From Amanita rubescens (lineage: Eukaryota; Basidiomycota; Agaricomycetes; Agaricales; Amanitaceae), in NCBI GenBank assembly GCA_015039365.1, contig WION01000043.1, positions 62,001 through 126,000 on the forward strand: a stretch of DNA of 64,000 nt. Reading direction: 5' to 3'. The notes beneath the pieces were generated by a model. That model was not told the DNA's origin and did not search any database. It worked only from the letters and a program-made list of their open reading frames with translations. Numbering within the stretch: position 1 is the first letter of the stretch; each line of letters begins with the position of its first letter. The position numbers and the translations under genes were made by a program. Of the stretch, positions 12,316 to 23,810 are shown in pieces.

Positions 12316-13301
12316 ATGTCCTCGTACGTACCTACATATGCTTATGTCGGCTCTGCAGATGGAACCCGCATATACGCTGAAGCGGTCGGAGACCCTGCGA
12401 AACCACCCATCATGTTTATTCACGGTGGCTCGCTGAGCTCCATAATTTTTGACTCGATTTTCAATGACGCCAAATGGACGGATGAATTGTACTTGGTATG
12501 TCAATTTGCTTGTCTGCGATATTGCTTCGAACAACATTTAGATTCGGTACGACGTACGAGGACATGGAAGGAGCGATATGCCCACAGATGATGCCTCTTG
12601 GGTCTCCAGCCGTTTAGCGGAAGATTTTGACGCGGTGATCCAGAGATTCAATGTGGTTCGACCGTATGTTGTTGGATGGTAAGCGGATCGAAGTTGATTC
12701 TGTGGACAGCTGACGATTCATTATCATAGGAGCATTGGAGGTAAGTTTATGATTTTTCATTGTCTAACCCTTCATTCATGATCTCTTTAGCGACACATTT
12801 CGTTGACATCCTATCATTGCACCCTCCGTCGTACTTGGCTGGTATCATAAACATCAATGGACCGCCGTTCTTCGGGCCCTCATTCCCCCGTTTCATCACG
12901 CCGGCAATCGGGGAAGTCATATCTCACCTACGTCAGCCATCGGACGTCGACGCATACCAGAAATGGGCACTGCGATTTATCGATCTATGTGCCGATGATA
13001 TGCCATATCATTTGCGTCAAATATGTCTTGGGGATGTTATGGTCCGCCGAGGGCCGTGACTAGACACATGTTGTCAAGACCGCAAGACGGGAGCGGTTTG
13101 CTTGCGGCTATACGTGACTTTGGCCTGCCAATGCTACTAGTGCTCGGCGAGAATGATAAGATTACCAATGTAGAAGAGCTCGCAAAATATGTACAGGAGT
13201 GGAAGAGCTGTACGATGGTCAAGCTTTCCGGGGCTGATCATACGCCCTGGATCAAACATCCGGACTTATTCAGGGAGACTGTTTTGAATTGGATTCATTA
13301 G
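12316..13301 (+). pseudogene. alpha/beta hydrolase with one frameshift
   Basis: Exons 12316-12495, 12542-12678, 12730-12740 and 12791 onward encode an ordinary serine hydrolase: FIHGGSLSS oxyanion loop, IRYDVRGHGRS, the elbow VVGWSIGATH (G-W-S-I-G), the acid in VLGENDK and the His in SGADHTPW. It is not closely related to the Glu-type pair next door. The third exon is 11 nt and carries the Ser codon. The frame runs through HLRQICLGDVMV and then stops at 13057-13059. The true continuation (PPRAVTRHMLSRPQDGSG through NWIH) lies in another frame, as if one base were lost near 13042. No intron of reasonable size repairs this. It is either a young pseudogene or a sequence error. Confidence 0.65.
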
Positions 13302-13504
13302 TGGGATTTTACGTTGCTGATGTAGTCGAAACGTTTGGAATTGTTTACTTTGGCATTAGTCGTAGGTCTCCACTGCAAAGAAGAGTTTCCTCCATATGCA
13401 TGTTCTATTTAAACTTGTATGGCCGAGGTGTCAATATTCGGTGGCAATTCACGCTGATGCCGGGAGGTACTAGTCTGTGGGAAGCGACGGCCTAGGGGAT
13501 GGCC

Positions 13505-13735
13505 GAGACACGATATACCGTTTGCGCGACCCCAATGCGATAATGCTCTAGGCGAGCATCAAGCCGGGAGCGGAGGAAGGGGGATGCGTGCCACATCTCT
13601 CGTCTTAACGAGGCTCCTGAAAAGATTGTGGCCGCGACATGATATGCTTTAATTGAATGGGCGCTCCGTCAATAAGAAATTGGGCCCAACTTGATAGAAC
13701 CTTTGCACGTCACGGTAGCTCTTCGAGACTTCAAG
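13505..13735 (+). repeat. direct repeat flanking the 13.8-kb gene, left copy
   Basis: This stretch is similar in order and content to 15432-15635: gacacg-atataccgtttgcg, tgccacatc, cttaa-gaggctc, tatgct-taattgaatggg, cccaacttgatagaacctttgcac and cacggtag. The copies are diverged, with indels. They bracket the gene at 13832-14947 and suggest an unequal duplication or an ancient insertion. Confidence 0.5.
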
Positions 13736-13780
13736 GACGAGGCTTATTGACATGCGGAGAACAGACGTGACGGTAAATGT

Positions 13781-13829
13781 ACGTTTATTATTGACGTGGG
13801 AAAATACAACTTTTCTCTTCAACCATAAA
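13781..13829 (+). promoter_or_regulatory. conserved upstream box of the repeat-tail gene family
   Basis: The sequence from acgtttattattgacgtggg to ttctcttcaaccataaa is kept almost unchanged at 18212-18260 and 39051-39094, each directly upstream of a copy of the same gene. TGACGTGG is a CRE/bZIP-like core. The pyrimidine-rich tctcttcaacca just before the ATG may mark the transcription start region. Confidence 0.5.
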
Positions 13830-13831
13830 GG

Positions 13832-14947
13832 ATGCCAGAAGACGGCCCGAACGCCACGCCGCGCGAGTGTCCAAAGTTTTGGGATGACACACATAAAAAA
13901 GTCCTTGATGGTGTTGTGAGTACCACCTCTTAGACTGGAAAAAAAAAACCAAAATTTCTCAACCTACTAACACAGAACGTCCGCAAGACGGAGTCCGCAC
14001 AGCTTGCCGACATGCTGGGCACCTACGTCTGGGTGTTCAGCGGTGACCCCCAGATGTGCGGGGACCTCGAGAAGATGCGCCGCGGTGATTTCACGGATGA
14101 CGCGGGTTACATCGCGAATTATAGCATCAAGCTCGGCGCTGCAAACCACCGTCCCGACCAGCCAGTCGCGCCCGAAGACATTAGCGGGCAGATTACCTTT
14201 TATACGCTCAAGGTCGCGTTTGACGGCTTGCGGCGTGTGCGGAACGGGTGGTCTCCGAGCGCGGCCGCCAGGGAGAGCTTTTGGGAGGTGCTGCTGGTGG
14301 ACGAGGACCAAGACTACTTTGACATGTGGTGGGATATAAGGGACAATGCAGTGGCAGCTGCGGTGGTGCTGGATGATAATGGGTTTCCCTTTTTGGTGTA
14401 TGATTGGCAACATCCGGGGGGGTGCCAAGGTGCTTGGACCGGCTATTATCTGGGGAAGCGATCAGTGGAGGGGAAGGACTGGCGCTTGACAGATGAAGAG
14501 CGGGCCCGGTTGGGGATTGGGGCCACGTTTAGGAGTGTGGAGCAGTTGGTAAAAGAGGGGAGTCCGGGTGTGTATTCTGAGGATTCTGAGGAGGAAGATG
14601 ACTCTTGTGGTCGTGGTGCGGGTGGGAGTAATGGGGAAAAGGCTGTTGGAAAGAAGGGGAAAGCAAGCACTGATGAAACAGGTGCTAAGAAGAGGAAAGC
14701 AAGCACTGATGGAACAGACGCCAAGAAGGTGAAAACGAGCACTGATGAAGCAGGCGCTAAAGCGAGCACTAATGAAACAGGCGCCAAGAAGATGAAAACG
14801 AGCACTGATGAAGCAGGTGCTAAAGCGAGCACTAATGAAACAGGCACCAAGAAGATGAAAACGAGCACTGATGAAGCAGGCGCTATAGCGAGCACTGATG
14901 AAACAGGTGCTAAGAAGCGTCGCAAGCGTCGTCGACGTCGTGCTTAG
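13832..14947 (+). CDS. conserved Agaricomycete protein with Lys-rich repeat tail (copy 1)
   Basis: Exon 1 (13832-13915) encodes a short leader with CPKFWDDT. Exon 2 (13976-14947) starts NVRKTESAQLADMLGTY. The product is 351 residues. About 210 residues form a globular domain (MLGTYVWVFSGDP, SFWEVLLVDE, GAVVLDDNGFPFLVYDW-like, GKDWRLTDEERARLGIG, ATFRSVEQLVKEG). An acidic stretch (YSEDSEEEDD) follows, then near-identical repeats of the type STDETGAKKxK and a basic end (RRKRRRRRRA) resembling a nuclear localisation signal. I know no characterised domain here; similar unnamed proteins occur in mushroom-forming fungi. A second intact copy lies at 39105 and a fragment at 18262. Confidence 0.75.
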
Positions 14948-15431
14948 ATGCTGAGCATTGAGCATTCGTACTATGCAGGAAAATACTTCCCCACTTCGTC
15001 GAGACCTGTCTTTCAAGACCCCCCGGAAAAGTATTTCTAATTCTATGTCGATTATTTGCACTGGCTTTCGTATTGCAGAATTTCCTACAACATATATCCA
15101 ATGATAATTACTTTGGTCTTAGAGTTTGCTCATCGCGTCGACTCCAACGTTCCACGAGCGCCCGTGGCGTCCCCAAAATGGAGTTAATGGGTTAACCGCC
15201 AAGTGACTCGCGTCAGGGCCGGCAGGGACATGGCCCTCCCGGGCTCGTCATTCAACAGGTACTACCTACAGTTTTTTCAGTTTCCGTAGGGTAATGCCCG
15301 TTTCCTATGTTCACGGGTATCGTCATACTGGGATTCCAACTTATCATTGACATTCCGAATGATACGCGCACGGGAATATATGGGCTGGAGAGGACGGCAT
15401 GGTAATGATGGCCGGGGATCGGACAAGGAGC

Positions 15432-15635
15432 AAGACACGGTATACCGTTTGCGGAAGCGGAAAAAAGGTGCCACATCCTTCATCTTAAAGAGGCTCTTGA
15501 ATACGGAGCCTGCGAGCAGCTGAAAATATTGTTTATATCGTAACATATGCTCTAATTGAATGGGTGTTTTACAGCGAGAGATTGAACCCAACTTGATAGA
15601 TCCTTTGCACATCACGGTAGTTCTACGAGACTTTT
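15432..15635 (+). repeat. direct repeat flanking the 13.8-kb gene, right copy
   Basis: This is the partner of 13505-13735. It contains the matching blocks tataccgtttgcgg, tgccacatcctt, atgctctaattgaatggg and cccaacttgatagatcctttgcacatcacggtag. Confidence 0.5.
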
Positions 15636-15733
15636 GCAATACGCGTTGGCTAAGATCAAATTTGATTTAAAACATGTGAAGAGCAATGACGGTGATGGTT
15701 CATGACTACCGGCACGCTGGGCTCGTCATAACA

Positions 15734-16759
15734 TCATGACATTTTTGCCAGAAGAACCTCACGTGCGGCTACACTCAATGGTGAACATGACGTTGATGAA
15801 TTAGAAGCAATAAACGAACCTGTCAAATTGCCTCCAACTGCAGCAATAACATCCTTCACGTAGGAAAGCAACCAGATGTTCATGGTCCACGAATCATTCA
15901 CGTCGCCGTCGTAACCGACTGCAAGGGCAAGTCGCGTTCTTGGTTCTCTGCTTGAATCAAGTCTGAGAACCTTCATGATATCGACAATTGATTGGCGCCA
16001 ATTCAGGTTTTCACGTCGTAACTTCACCGCATTGTCAAGCACAATCGAGATGTCAATGTTTTTTGACGGTAGTTGTACGTCGGCAGTCAATAAGTGTGGC
16101 GGATGGGATCGATAAACATCTGCAGGAGTAGAGGTCATTTATAACGCCTAGGGTGTACCCAATAGGTTTTATCACACCTGGTGTTAACGTGAGGCGATTT
16201 GTGACATCAATGCTTTGGTTTGAAATTTTTTTCAGCAGAACGTTACGCGCGACTATGTTCGATAGTCAGCACTAACATTGGTAGCCTGATTAAAACAATG
16301 GACGGACCTGCCAAGTCGCCTCCAACAGAAGCCACGACTTCTTTTACGTAGGAAAGTAACCAGATATTCATCGCCGTCAGTTCCGCCCGGTTTCCCTCGT
16401 AACCGACTCCGAGGGCGAGCCGGCTCCTGGTTTCCTCGGTTGGATCGAGTCCGAGAACCTTCATAAGATCGACAATTGATTGCCTCCAATCCAGGTTTTC
16501 ACGTCGTAGTTTCACTGCGTTGTCCAGCACGATGGAAATGTCAACGTTTTTGGATAGTTGTGGTGCGTTGTCTGCTGGTGCGGTTGGTAGACGGGGCGGA
16601 TAGGTACCTGTAGGAGCCGGGATCGTTTACGACAATAAGGACGCACTGGTAATTCTGCATACCTGGGGCCAAGATATAATTGTAAACATTATTGATTTGA
16701 TTTCCGCCGACGTTGCTTCCATATGCAGCTAATTCGTCCACGTTATCAGTCAGCCGCAT
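15734..16759 (-). CDS. protein with two tandem DUF3597 domains
   Basis: Five minus-strand exons (16759-16663, 16607-16308, 16252-16178, 16119-15820, 15768-15734) join to 268 residues. Exons 2 and 4 are each exactly 300 nt and encode paralogous DUF3597 domains. Each has the core VKLRREN-WRQSIVDxMKVL, LDxxxExRxRLAL-VGY and MNIWLLSYVK, followed by the end VARNVLLKKIS or AAREVLLAKMS encoded by exons 3 and 5. The N-terminal 33 residues are Asn-rich (GGNQINNVYNYILAPG). Without splicing, the two halves would look like two separate genes. The function of DUF3597 is unknown. The start at 16759 is the only in-frame Met that leads into the spliced model. Confidence 0.75.
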
Positions 16760-18211
16760 TGCTTACACAGACGTCAGTTGTGTGATGCTCACCAACAGGG
16801 GTTGATATGACTCTGCTGTGCGGTTTCGTGGAGTCGAGTCCTACCGGAATGTGTTGTTGGGAATGTTGCGAAGAGATTGGCAACGTCGAGTCTTAACACA
16901 TGCGTCGCAATTCGGTTATGATCGTGATCAACTGCGACTCGACTCACTCGGACTACCGAGGTACATAATTTGGAGGTTGGATGACGATTCGGAATGGTTG
17001 TAATCGCCATGAACTTCATTGAATGAAGCGTCAGTTATTGAGAAGTCTTGAGCTTGAGAGAATGCCATGTGGTCGGATTACACGATAGGCCCAGCGGTGG
17101 ATCTAGAATGCTTAAAGCTATTATTAGCCAGTGTCCTTTTCCGTCGATGCAACTTACCTTTCATCAATTGACCTGATTTTATGCTGAACCAGGAAGCGTT
17201 GATTGAGAGGTTCCAATAAACCTCACTAAAGCGAGAATGAATCACTTTCTGTACAAGTGGTCGCAATAACTACTTACAACGCATCGCGTCGCTTCCCGAT
17301 AGAAACATTAAGTTATTGAGTTATTAGTCCAAGTGGCACTAGTGTGGCTCGCTGTTGAATTACATTGCAGGGTGGCATAGAAATCGGTAAAGTAACCAGG
17401 GCAGAACAGAATAATGCTGCATATACACCAACGATCAGTTATAGGTACGGGGCGGAATAACAACTCACCGTCGAACAACTGGATCCAACAGTCCAGCTAT
17501 TACATGGCTTCCCGACACCTTGTACACCCGTTCCTCTCCACCCGTGATGTGTCACGGTTTGTGGTCGCGCCGCAGTGGTTGCAATCGTTGAGCTTCTAGC
17601 TGTGAAACTTCTTAGAGAATGAGTGTGAAAGGGGAACCTGGCGCACTGCGAGAGAGTATGAGAGTCAGGTCCTATCAAGGTCGAGATCGTGGAAGAACGG
17701 ACTTATGTTGTACAACCAAGGACGAGAAGAGGGAGGACGATTAGGGTATGGTGTTTCAGGATCCGGAAAGTTGCAGAGGCGGACATGGATGTACTGGATT
17801 CAAGGGCAATTGGCGTCCGAAATCGCCCGAGAGGCCAGTATGATAGTGACGGCGACAGGCACGAGGATGATAGGGAAGTATTGGAAGGCCAGTGTGACGC
17901 ATCAGCGCCGAGATTCTTGGCTTGGGTAACGGGTTTAATCCAACTTGAGCACTTGGGTAGAGCTGATTCGCGCGGAAGGGACGAAGTCGGAGTGTATGGA
18001 CTCGTAATGATCGAGGCGACGTACTAATAATAATTCCGAGGGTGTTGCCGCATTTGGACAATCGGCGTGACCACGGCCGAGACGCGCGGCATTTTCCGAG
18101 ACCGAGCTAACCCAGACTCGGAATCTTTGCTGCATTCCGACATAGACAAGATCATGCCAGGTTCAAGCAAGTATTCTGCCCGCTGCGCAGGCGCTTCCCG
18201 AGTGTAACTTT
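16760..18211. other. intergenic with relic similarity to the NDC1-fragment flanks
   Basis: No supported gene. Around 18046-18130 the sequence (atttggacaatcggcg, cgagac, gagctaacccagactcgg) resembles 22230-22310, near the NDC1 fragment. Around 17518-17550 the phrase acaccttgtac...ctctccacccgtgat recurs at about 40420. These look like scattered remains of local duplications. Confidence 0.3.
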
Positions 18212-18435
18212 ACGTTTAATTATTGACGTGGGAAAACACAACTTTTCTCTTCAACCATAAACAATTACCATTGGACTGCTCCACGCCTCGCGAATGTCCA
18301 AAAGTTTGGGATGACAAACGGAAAAGAGTCGTTAATGGTGTCGTGAGTACCGCATCTTACTAGAAAAAATCCTGCGAAGTTTCGCATGTTTCTCAACATA
18401 CTCCCACAGGAAATCCGCAACACCCCAACACAGGT
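18212..18435 (+). pseudogene. truncated relic of the Lys-rich-tail gene family
   Basis: It has the conserved upstream box (18212-18260), an exon-1 equivalent that has lost its ATG, the coding core for CPKVWDDKRKRVVNGV, the intron with its donor GTGAGTACC, and the first codons of exon 2 (EIRNTPTQV). Homology ends abruptly near 18435. It is a 5'-fragment pseudogene. Confidence 0.65.
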
Positions 18436-18788
18436 GTTCGTTGAATCTTCGAACTCAGCTCGGCTGAATGCTCGGCAAGTGACAAGGAAGTGACATTAGG
18501 TGTGACATTCAGCTTTTTGACTATCTCGCCATCCGGACATTTGCCTGGCCCATTCAACTTCAAAACATCTTTAATTAAGCACTGAATAAGTTTAGGAAGT
18601 GTGTGGAGGTGGTACGAAGCAGGGGAGCAGGGTATTTCGAAACTGCCGACTTCCCAAGCCTGCCAATTGCGTAACGAGGCATAGCATAGTTAGTTACACC
18701 GCCGCTCTGATGTCATATCTGGACATGGGAATTTCGGACATGCTCAAAGCCTTTATAAAGCGGAAAATTCACCCAATCTACCATCACA

Positions 18789-20636
18789 ATGACACTTCTC
18801 CCTGATGGGTCATCGTTCACCATAAATGTGACTTCACCAGGCGTGTGGGCACAAGCATATTGTCTCAATCCCCCCAACGACTCTTGCATATACGACTATA
18901 TCTGTCCAAATCCAGATGTTACTGGTATGGGACAACAAATTTCCAGTCAGTCACTTCGTGTCTTTATGCCACTGTTCTGACATTACCGCCAGTTTACGTC
19001 ACAGAGATCATCTTCAGTACGTGACTTCCTGCACGCCTACTCCTAATCGGCCTACGAGTCCTCCCACAGGCATGCTTCTCTTGTATTGGCCGGAGAAGAT
19101 CCGTGTAACGATGTACTCCCATTACGCCCTCATCTTCTCGCTCCTCATCTCCGCAACAATCAGCCTTTCGCGGCAGCAGCTAACCCAGAACGACGCAATA
19201 TTCGTCGTCTTGATGGTCGCATCCCCTACGAGCATCTACCTTTGGCTGGTGTTCCTCCTTTCTTTCCGTAAACCCGCACTATTCCCGACATGGAAAATCG
19301 GTAGCAGTTCAAAAGAGACCTTTCTACTCAAATTACTCTGCTCCCTCACGCTATTGTACGAAATAGGAATGGCAATCATAGTGTTCGGCGGCGTTCTCGG
19401 AAAATTCAGTCAAGCAGCCTGTTTTCACGGATACAGCAAGGTGGCGGCTTTGAAACTACTGTGGCCCGTATTACTCGCTATGCAGTTACTTCCCGTTTTG
19501 GTCTGCCCTCTTCCCGATCTTGATGGAAAGTTGTTGTGGAGGTACGATGTTTTGATTTTCTTCTGCGTTAAACATTGAATCGGTGATAGGAAGCGCCCAG
19601 CAGTTGGCTTTGCGAGCTGGTTTCATACATGGATGCCAAGGGCCCTCTGGCCGGCTAGGTATAGCAGGTTGCGCTTTTCTCGTGCCATCTTAGCCATAAT
19701 TCAGGTGCAAGTACTGATTATGTGGATTCCGTTTCCAATTTTCCTCTCAATTACCGCTTTATTTCTTTCTTGCTGTCTGAGCACGTGGCACTGGGAAATG
19801 GTCTTCAAGAACTTTGCTAGGGGTCCTCGATGGAGGAGCTATTTGGCCATTGCGATGTAAATATCCCAGCTCAATATTGATTAAGTATCATGCTCACATA
19901 TTGGTCTCTTATTTCAGGATGTACGGCTACCCTGCAGCGAACATCGCTATGGGATCTATATCCTCAGCGGACTTCTTCGGACCCACGATCCGTCTCGGGA
20001 TCAAACGAAATACGGCGTGGATCCTCTTTACATTGTGCCCCATACCCGCCTTCAGCCTCCTTTTGCAGATGATAATATTATGGTTGATGACATCTCCAAA
20101 CTCTGATGATAATGTCACGATTTGGTAAGATGTTTGGTGTTTCTGTCCAACTGGTCAGTGGTGACTCGATAATCTAGGTCTAGGCTCACGTCGGAAATGC
20201 ACCTCCTCAAGTTTGGCGTACTGATTGTGATCCCGAGTGTTCTATGGGTCAGCTCCATCATTACCGCTAATCCGACGACATCTGCGTGGAACACATTTGG
20301 ACAGGTATGCCGTCCGAGCATTACATTTGTCAGGGGGGTTTGATGCTCAACTATCAGATATTCGCGATTGGAACGACACTGGGAAATATCTTGAATATCT
20401 GTGTTGAGCTGCAGGAGCTAGGAGGGGAGAAACTGATGTCCATTTTCTGGTCCGTTCTGAGATCGGAAGAAATCAAAGCCCAGAATCATGCCGACGCCAC
20501 ACAACATTCGGAATCATCTCGTTTACGCATGGATACTGGGTCATCCAATGACATTACGGCTGTGGGTACTAGTATTTCATCAATTGAACTGAGCGAGTTG
20601 GGTATGGGCGGACCGGTGCGGAGGCTAACTTGGTAA
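18789..20636 (+). CDS. polytopic membrane protein, unknown function
   Basis: Seven exons (18789-18924, 18993-19016, 19070-19541, 19590-19856, 19918-20124, 20178-20304, 20358-20636) close in frame at 503 residues. The second exon is only 24 nt. The N-terminal 45 residues are extracellular-like, with NDSC, Cys and Pro residues and a glycosylation site. About seven to eight hydrophobic segments follow (for instance HYALIFSLLISATISL, IFVVLMVASPTSIYLWLVFLL, LLWPVLLAMQLLPVLV, VQVLIMWIPFPIFLSITALF, AWILFTLCPIPAFSLLLQMI, FGVLIVIPSVLWVSSIITA). The C-terminal 90 residues are hydrophilic and Ser-rich, probably cytosolic. Families of such membrane proteins are common in Agaricomycetes but have no assigned function. 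I recognise no transporter or receptor motif. Confidence 0.75.
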
Positions 20637-20869
20637 TATGGATCGTTGCTGCGCACGGCCGATCTGAGGCCAATATTTTAAAATTAAAATTGTCGTTTAT
20701 GTTAGTGACAGTAATACCTTGCTTTTGGTGAAGTTGTATAACTCGCAAACGGCAAGCAAGTTGTTGGCTTAAATCGTGAAGGCATTTTATTGTATCATAA
20801 GGTGAGGCGAACTACCTTCCCAAGCTACACTTCAACGTAATCGCAATCAACGGCCAAGATCAACTCAAC
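20637..20869. other. short spacer
   Basis: AT-rich spacer between the membrane-protein stop and the NDC1 relic. Nothing recognised. Confidence 0.3.
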
Positions 20870-22350
20870 AATAGTCCATAAACCCCTGCACCCCACTTGC
20901 CACCACAGGCGGAAACTTAGATGCCATCAACTTATTCCCGAACGTGTGCACGATCATCCCGATAGACTCTTTCAACCCGTCACTCAACTCGAACAGGATC
21001 GTATTATCTTTTGCACGTTCCTCCTCTACTTGTTAGTCTTGTTTTGATTTGGGGTTTGCATTGGAGGTCTGGGTAGTGAGTCCGCGGTGGTAGCAGTAGT
21101 CGAGTAGGATGGAGAAGGATTTGCAGGCGGCGGCGGTACCAGAGGCAGGAGACGACGAAGCCGCTGAGATTTCCGCGCGCCGCTTGTCCACTTCCTGAAG
21201 GAACCTAATTATCACTTCGAGAATCTTGGGTATTCCTTTGCACGTCACCGTACTGACCTTTCGTCAACGATGCAGACGTAATGGCTTAACACTACCCCCA
21301 CCCAATCCGTCAGCTACCAGATCACAACACGGGTTGGGAAAACGAACTTACTATAAAAACGACCAAATATTCGGTACACCGTTCTTGACGAGTTTATGCG
21401 CCCTTTCACGAGTCCACTACGTTTCTGCCCCACTTTTGAGCCACGCCGGACACCTATCCCAATCAATTATCCACCCTTTCACATGTTCCCTTATTCTCTT
21501 TCATCCGCTTGTTGAATACGCCGAGTACTCCTCCTGTCCACGCCACGGCCAAAGGAGGTTCAAGTCCTTCCCGCTTCGCAGGCGTAGGGCGCTCCCGCAA
21601 CACACTCCTGAACAAGCCGGAAACGTCCGCAACGGTTTCGTCCGCGCCTTCTTCGACAGTTCTCGCTAATGGACCGTCTGAAGCTAGACATTCGGCCGGA
21701 GCTATCCCAACTTGGCTCCAATGCTGCCGAGTGGTTTGGACGCTGACGAAGAGGTTGATACGGATTTGACGGGTTCGTTGGGGAAAGGCGTAGTCGGTCC
21801 TGCAGTTCCAGCTTTTTTTGCTGCGTCAGAGGGCTGGGGAGCGGAGGATGATAGTGAAGGGGGAGGTTGGCCACGGTGTAAGAGGACGAGGCGGGACCAA
21901 TCTCAGCGCGTACTTTTGGTCTGAAAAGAGAGAGGAACGGAGGGCCGTTGATGGGGCATGTTGCGAGGAAAAGACGTTTCGGAGTTCCAGGTTAGCGGGG
22001 AAAGACGTGGAGTTGGAACCGAGAGTTGGAGGTGGATATACCAGGTACGAGGGCAACGTTTGAATCTGTTGTTCTGTGCGGGACTGAAGTTATGGGCTGT
22101 GTCTCGAAGTGGACGATTCAAAGTCATATGAACCATCCTCTGACGAGGAGTGGGAGAACGTCCATGATCCTCTCGTGAAGTGTGCGGTGCACGGTTTGAA
22201 GATGCGTAAACGACTCTCTGCCTACGGCGTATTGCCCGTATTTGGACAATCGGCGAAAAGCGTTTTGCATCCGAGACGGGCTAACCCAGGCTCGGAAATA
22301 ACGCTCTTTCCTTCGTCTCTTATTATTCTCTAACAACTTGATCAAAACTT
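20870..22350 (-). pseudogene. decayed C-terminal fragment of nucleoporin NDC1
   Basis: On the minus strand the stretch 20870-21010 reads LKESIGMIVHTFGNKLMASK and ends with MDYC and a stop, which is the C-terminus of fungal NDC1. Further upstream, GIPKILEVIIRFLQEVDKRRAEI (21160-21240), AECLASDGPLARTVEEGADE and FRSVLR (21600-21700), and LHERIMD (about 22170) fall in shifting frames. Several stops and indels separate them. NDC1 is the transmembrane nucleoporin that anchors pores in the nuclear envelope. This is a non-functional duplicate of its C-terminal half, similar to the better-preserved one at 62085-63700. Confidence 0.75.
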
Positions 22351-22568
22351 GACTGCTCGTTCCGAAGACTGAGGGACAAGATCGTGCTTGGAGGCTTGCA
22401 TAGATAGAGAATGGTTTGGTCGTTCACAGAGATAAAGATGTTCATTTATTGTCGATGCAGTAGAGGTTATACTATGTGTGAATTACATCCTCCCGTTCCG
22501 AGTCTTGTAGCAAACATCTTGCAAACCCTAATCAAACAAACCAATCATCTTCCAAAAGGTCTTCACAG

Positions 22569-23810
22569 CTATGTTCGATCTAGTAAAAATATAAATACGA
22601 ATACACAAGATATCCAAAGCAACTGGCAACACACCCAGGATGCAAGGATGCCAGCTATCATGTCCGGCGGCAAGTCAGGAATGACCATGTCACGGTTGAC
22701 ACCAGTCTCTTGGGGAGCAGCTGAATACGAACGATCTGAAATCCTATATGAAGCTCCATTGCCATTTGAATTTATATTAAGCACAAGAAAGAGCCATTCG
22801 TAACCGTTTGTCAATGTACCCCGTATATGAGTTTTCCTGCCCAATCATTAGCCTGTAGAACCGGAAAATGAAGATGGGAACCGCACTTGAACTTTGTCGC
22901 AGCTGCATAGAGTTGCGTTAGAACCTGGGGGACGTGATCATCAAGCTTCACATCCCGATCCTTCGCTTCGACAACAAAAAATCCCAACACCGACTCGATG
23001 TGCTGCGCAAGATTCCAAACCCCAGGGTGGTTCAAGAAGTATCCTATATTTCGCGAGAAATGAGAGGACGAGTAGATATAACACAACTCACGGGCGATTT
23101 TGACATCATTGGTGACAACGACAGTATAGTCAATGAAGCCGATTAGTACGACTTCAGACCCTGAGGTTGTCGGTACAGAGACTGGCGAGACGTTATGCTC
23201 GACATTAAGCACCATTTGTTTTGTAGGCGGCAGCATCGCTGATGCGCGATAGAGGAAGGCGTCGACCCAGGTGCGAGCGCTGGCTTCGGACTATCATTTA
23301 ACTTGAATTGAAACCGCAATAAGAAATGTTGATTAGTACGCACCGGTCTCGCGACAAGACGAAGTAGCATGTCCAAGAACTGATGCATATTCCTGGAGGA
23401 CATGAAATTATCTGCGCCGGCCAATCTTGCAGCGCCGACGCGTTGAGCCACGTCATCTTTGAGAGAAAGTGGTTGTCCCGCGGTAATCTGGATGCCGTTC
23501 ACGAGTGTCGAGCTGGCGGACGGCTCTGGTGAAATCACTTATATGTAACAAGCAACCAAAGACATACTTTTTTCGTACTTTTTATCTTGGAGTCCATCCA
23601 TTCAAGAAGGCCGTCCAGCTGTGCGAGTGCATCCTTATCTATCTCCATCTCTACTTCGACGCTCTCGAGATTGCTGTCGTCGGGCTCGACAACATCTTCA
23701 GTCTTGATCTTGTCCCTAAACTTCTGAAGGGTGTGGAAGGCTGAGGCGAGCTCTATTCCGCTGCAACCGGAGCGAGTTTTACGCTTCTTGGATCCTCGCT
23801 CGGTAGACAT
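22569..23810 (-). CDS. PD-(D/E)XK nuclease-like protein
   Basis: Five minus-strand exons (23810-23579, 23537-23344, 23290-23092, 23043-22887, 22836-22569) give 349 residues. The N-terminus is basic (KKRKTRS), with an acidic helical region after it. The core has ARTWVDAFLYRA, then VVLIGFIDYTVV and GFFVVEAKDRD. The Asp in IDYT and the Glu-x-Lys in VEAK sit as expected for a PD-(D/E)XK catalytic core, and HVPQVLTQLYAA supplies the usual downstream helix. TLTNGYEWLFLVLN and MIAGILASWV complete a pattern seen in large, fast-evolving families of unnamed Agaricomycete proteins. The exact target is unknown; DNA or RNA cleavage is inferred from the motif alone. All exons are open. Confidence 0.65.

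Noticed and set aside
14446..15061. Long minus-strand frames opposite the Lys-rich tail
   Set aside because: Repetitive shadow of the STDETGAKK repeats; no start context or homologue.
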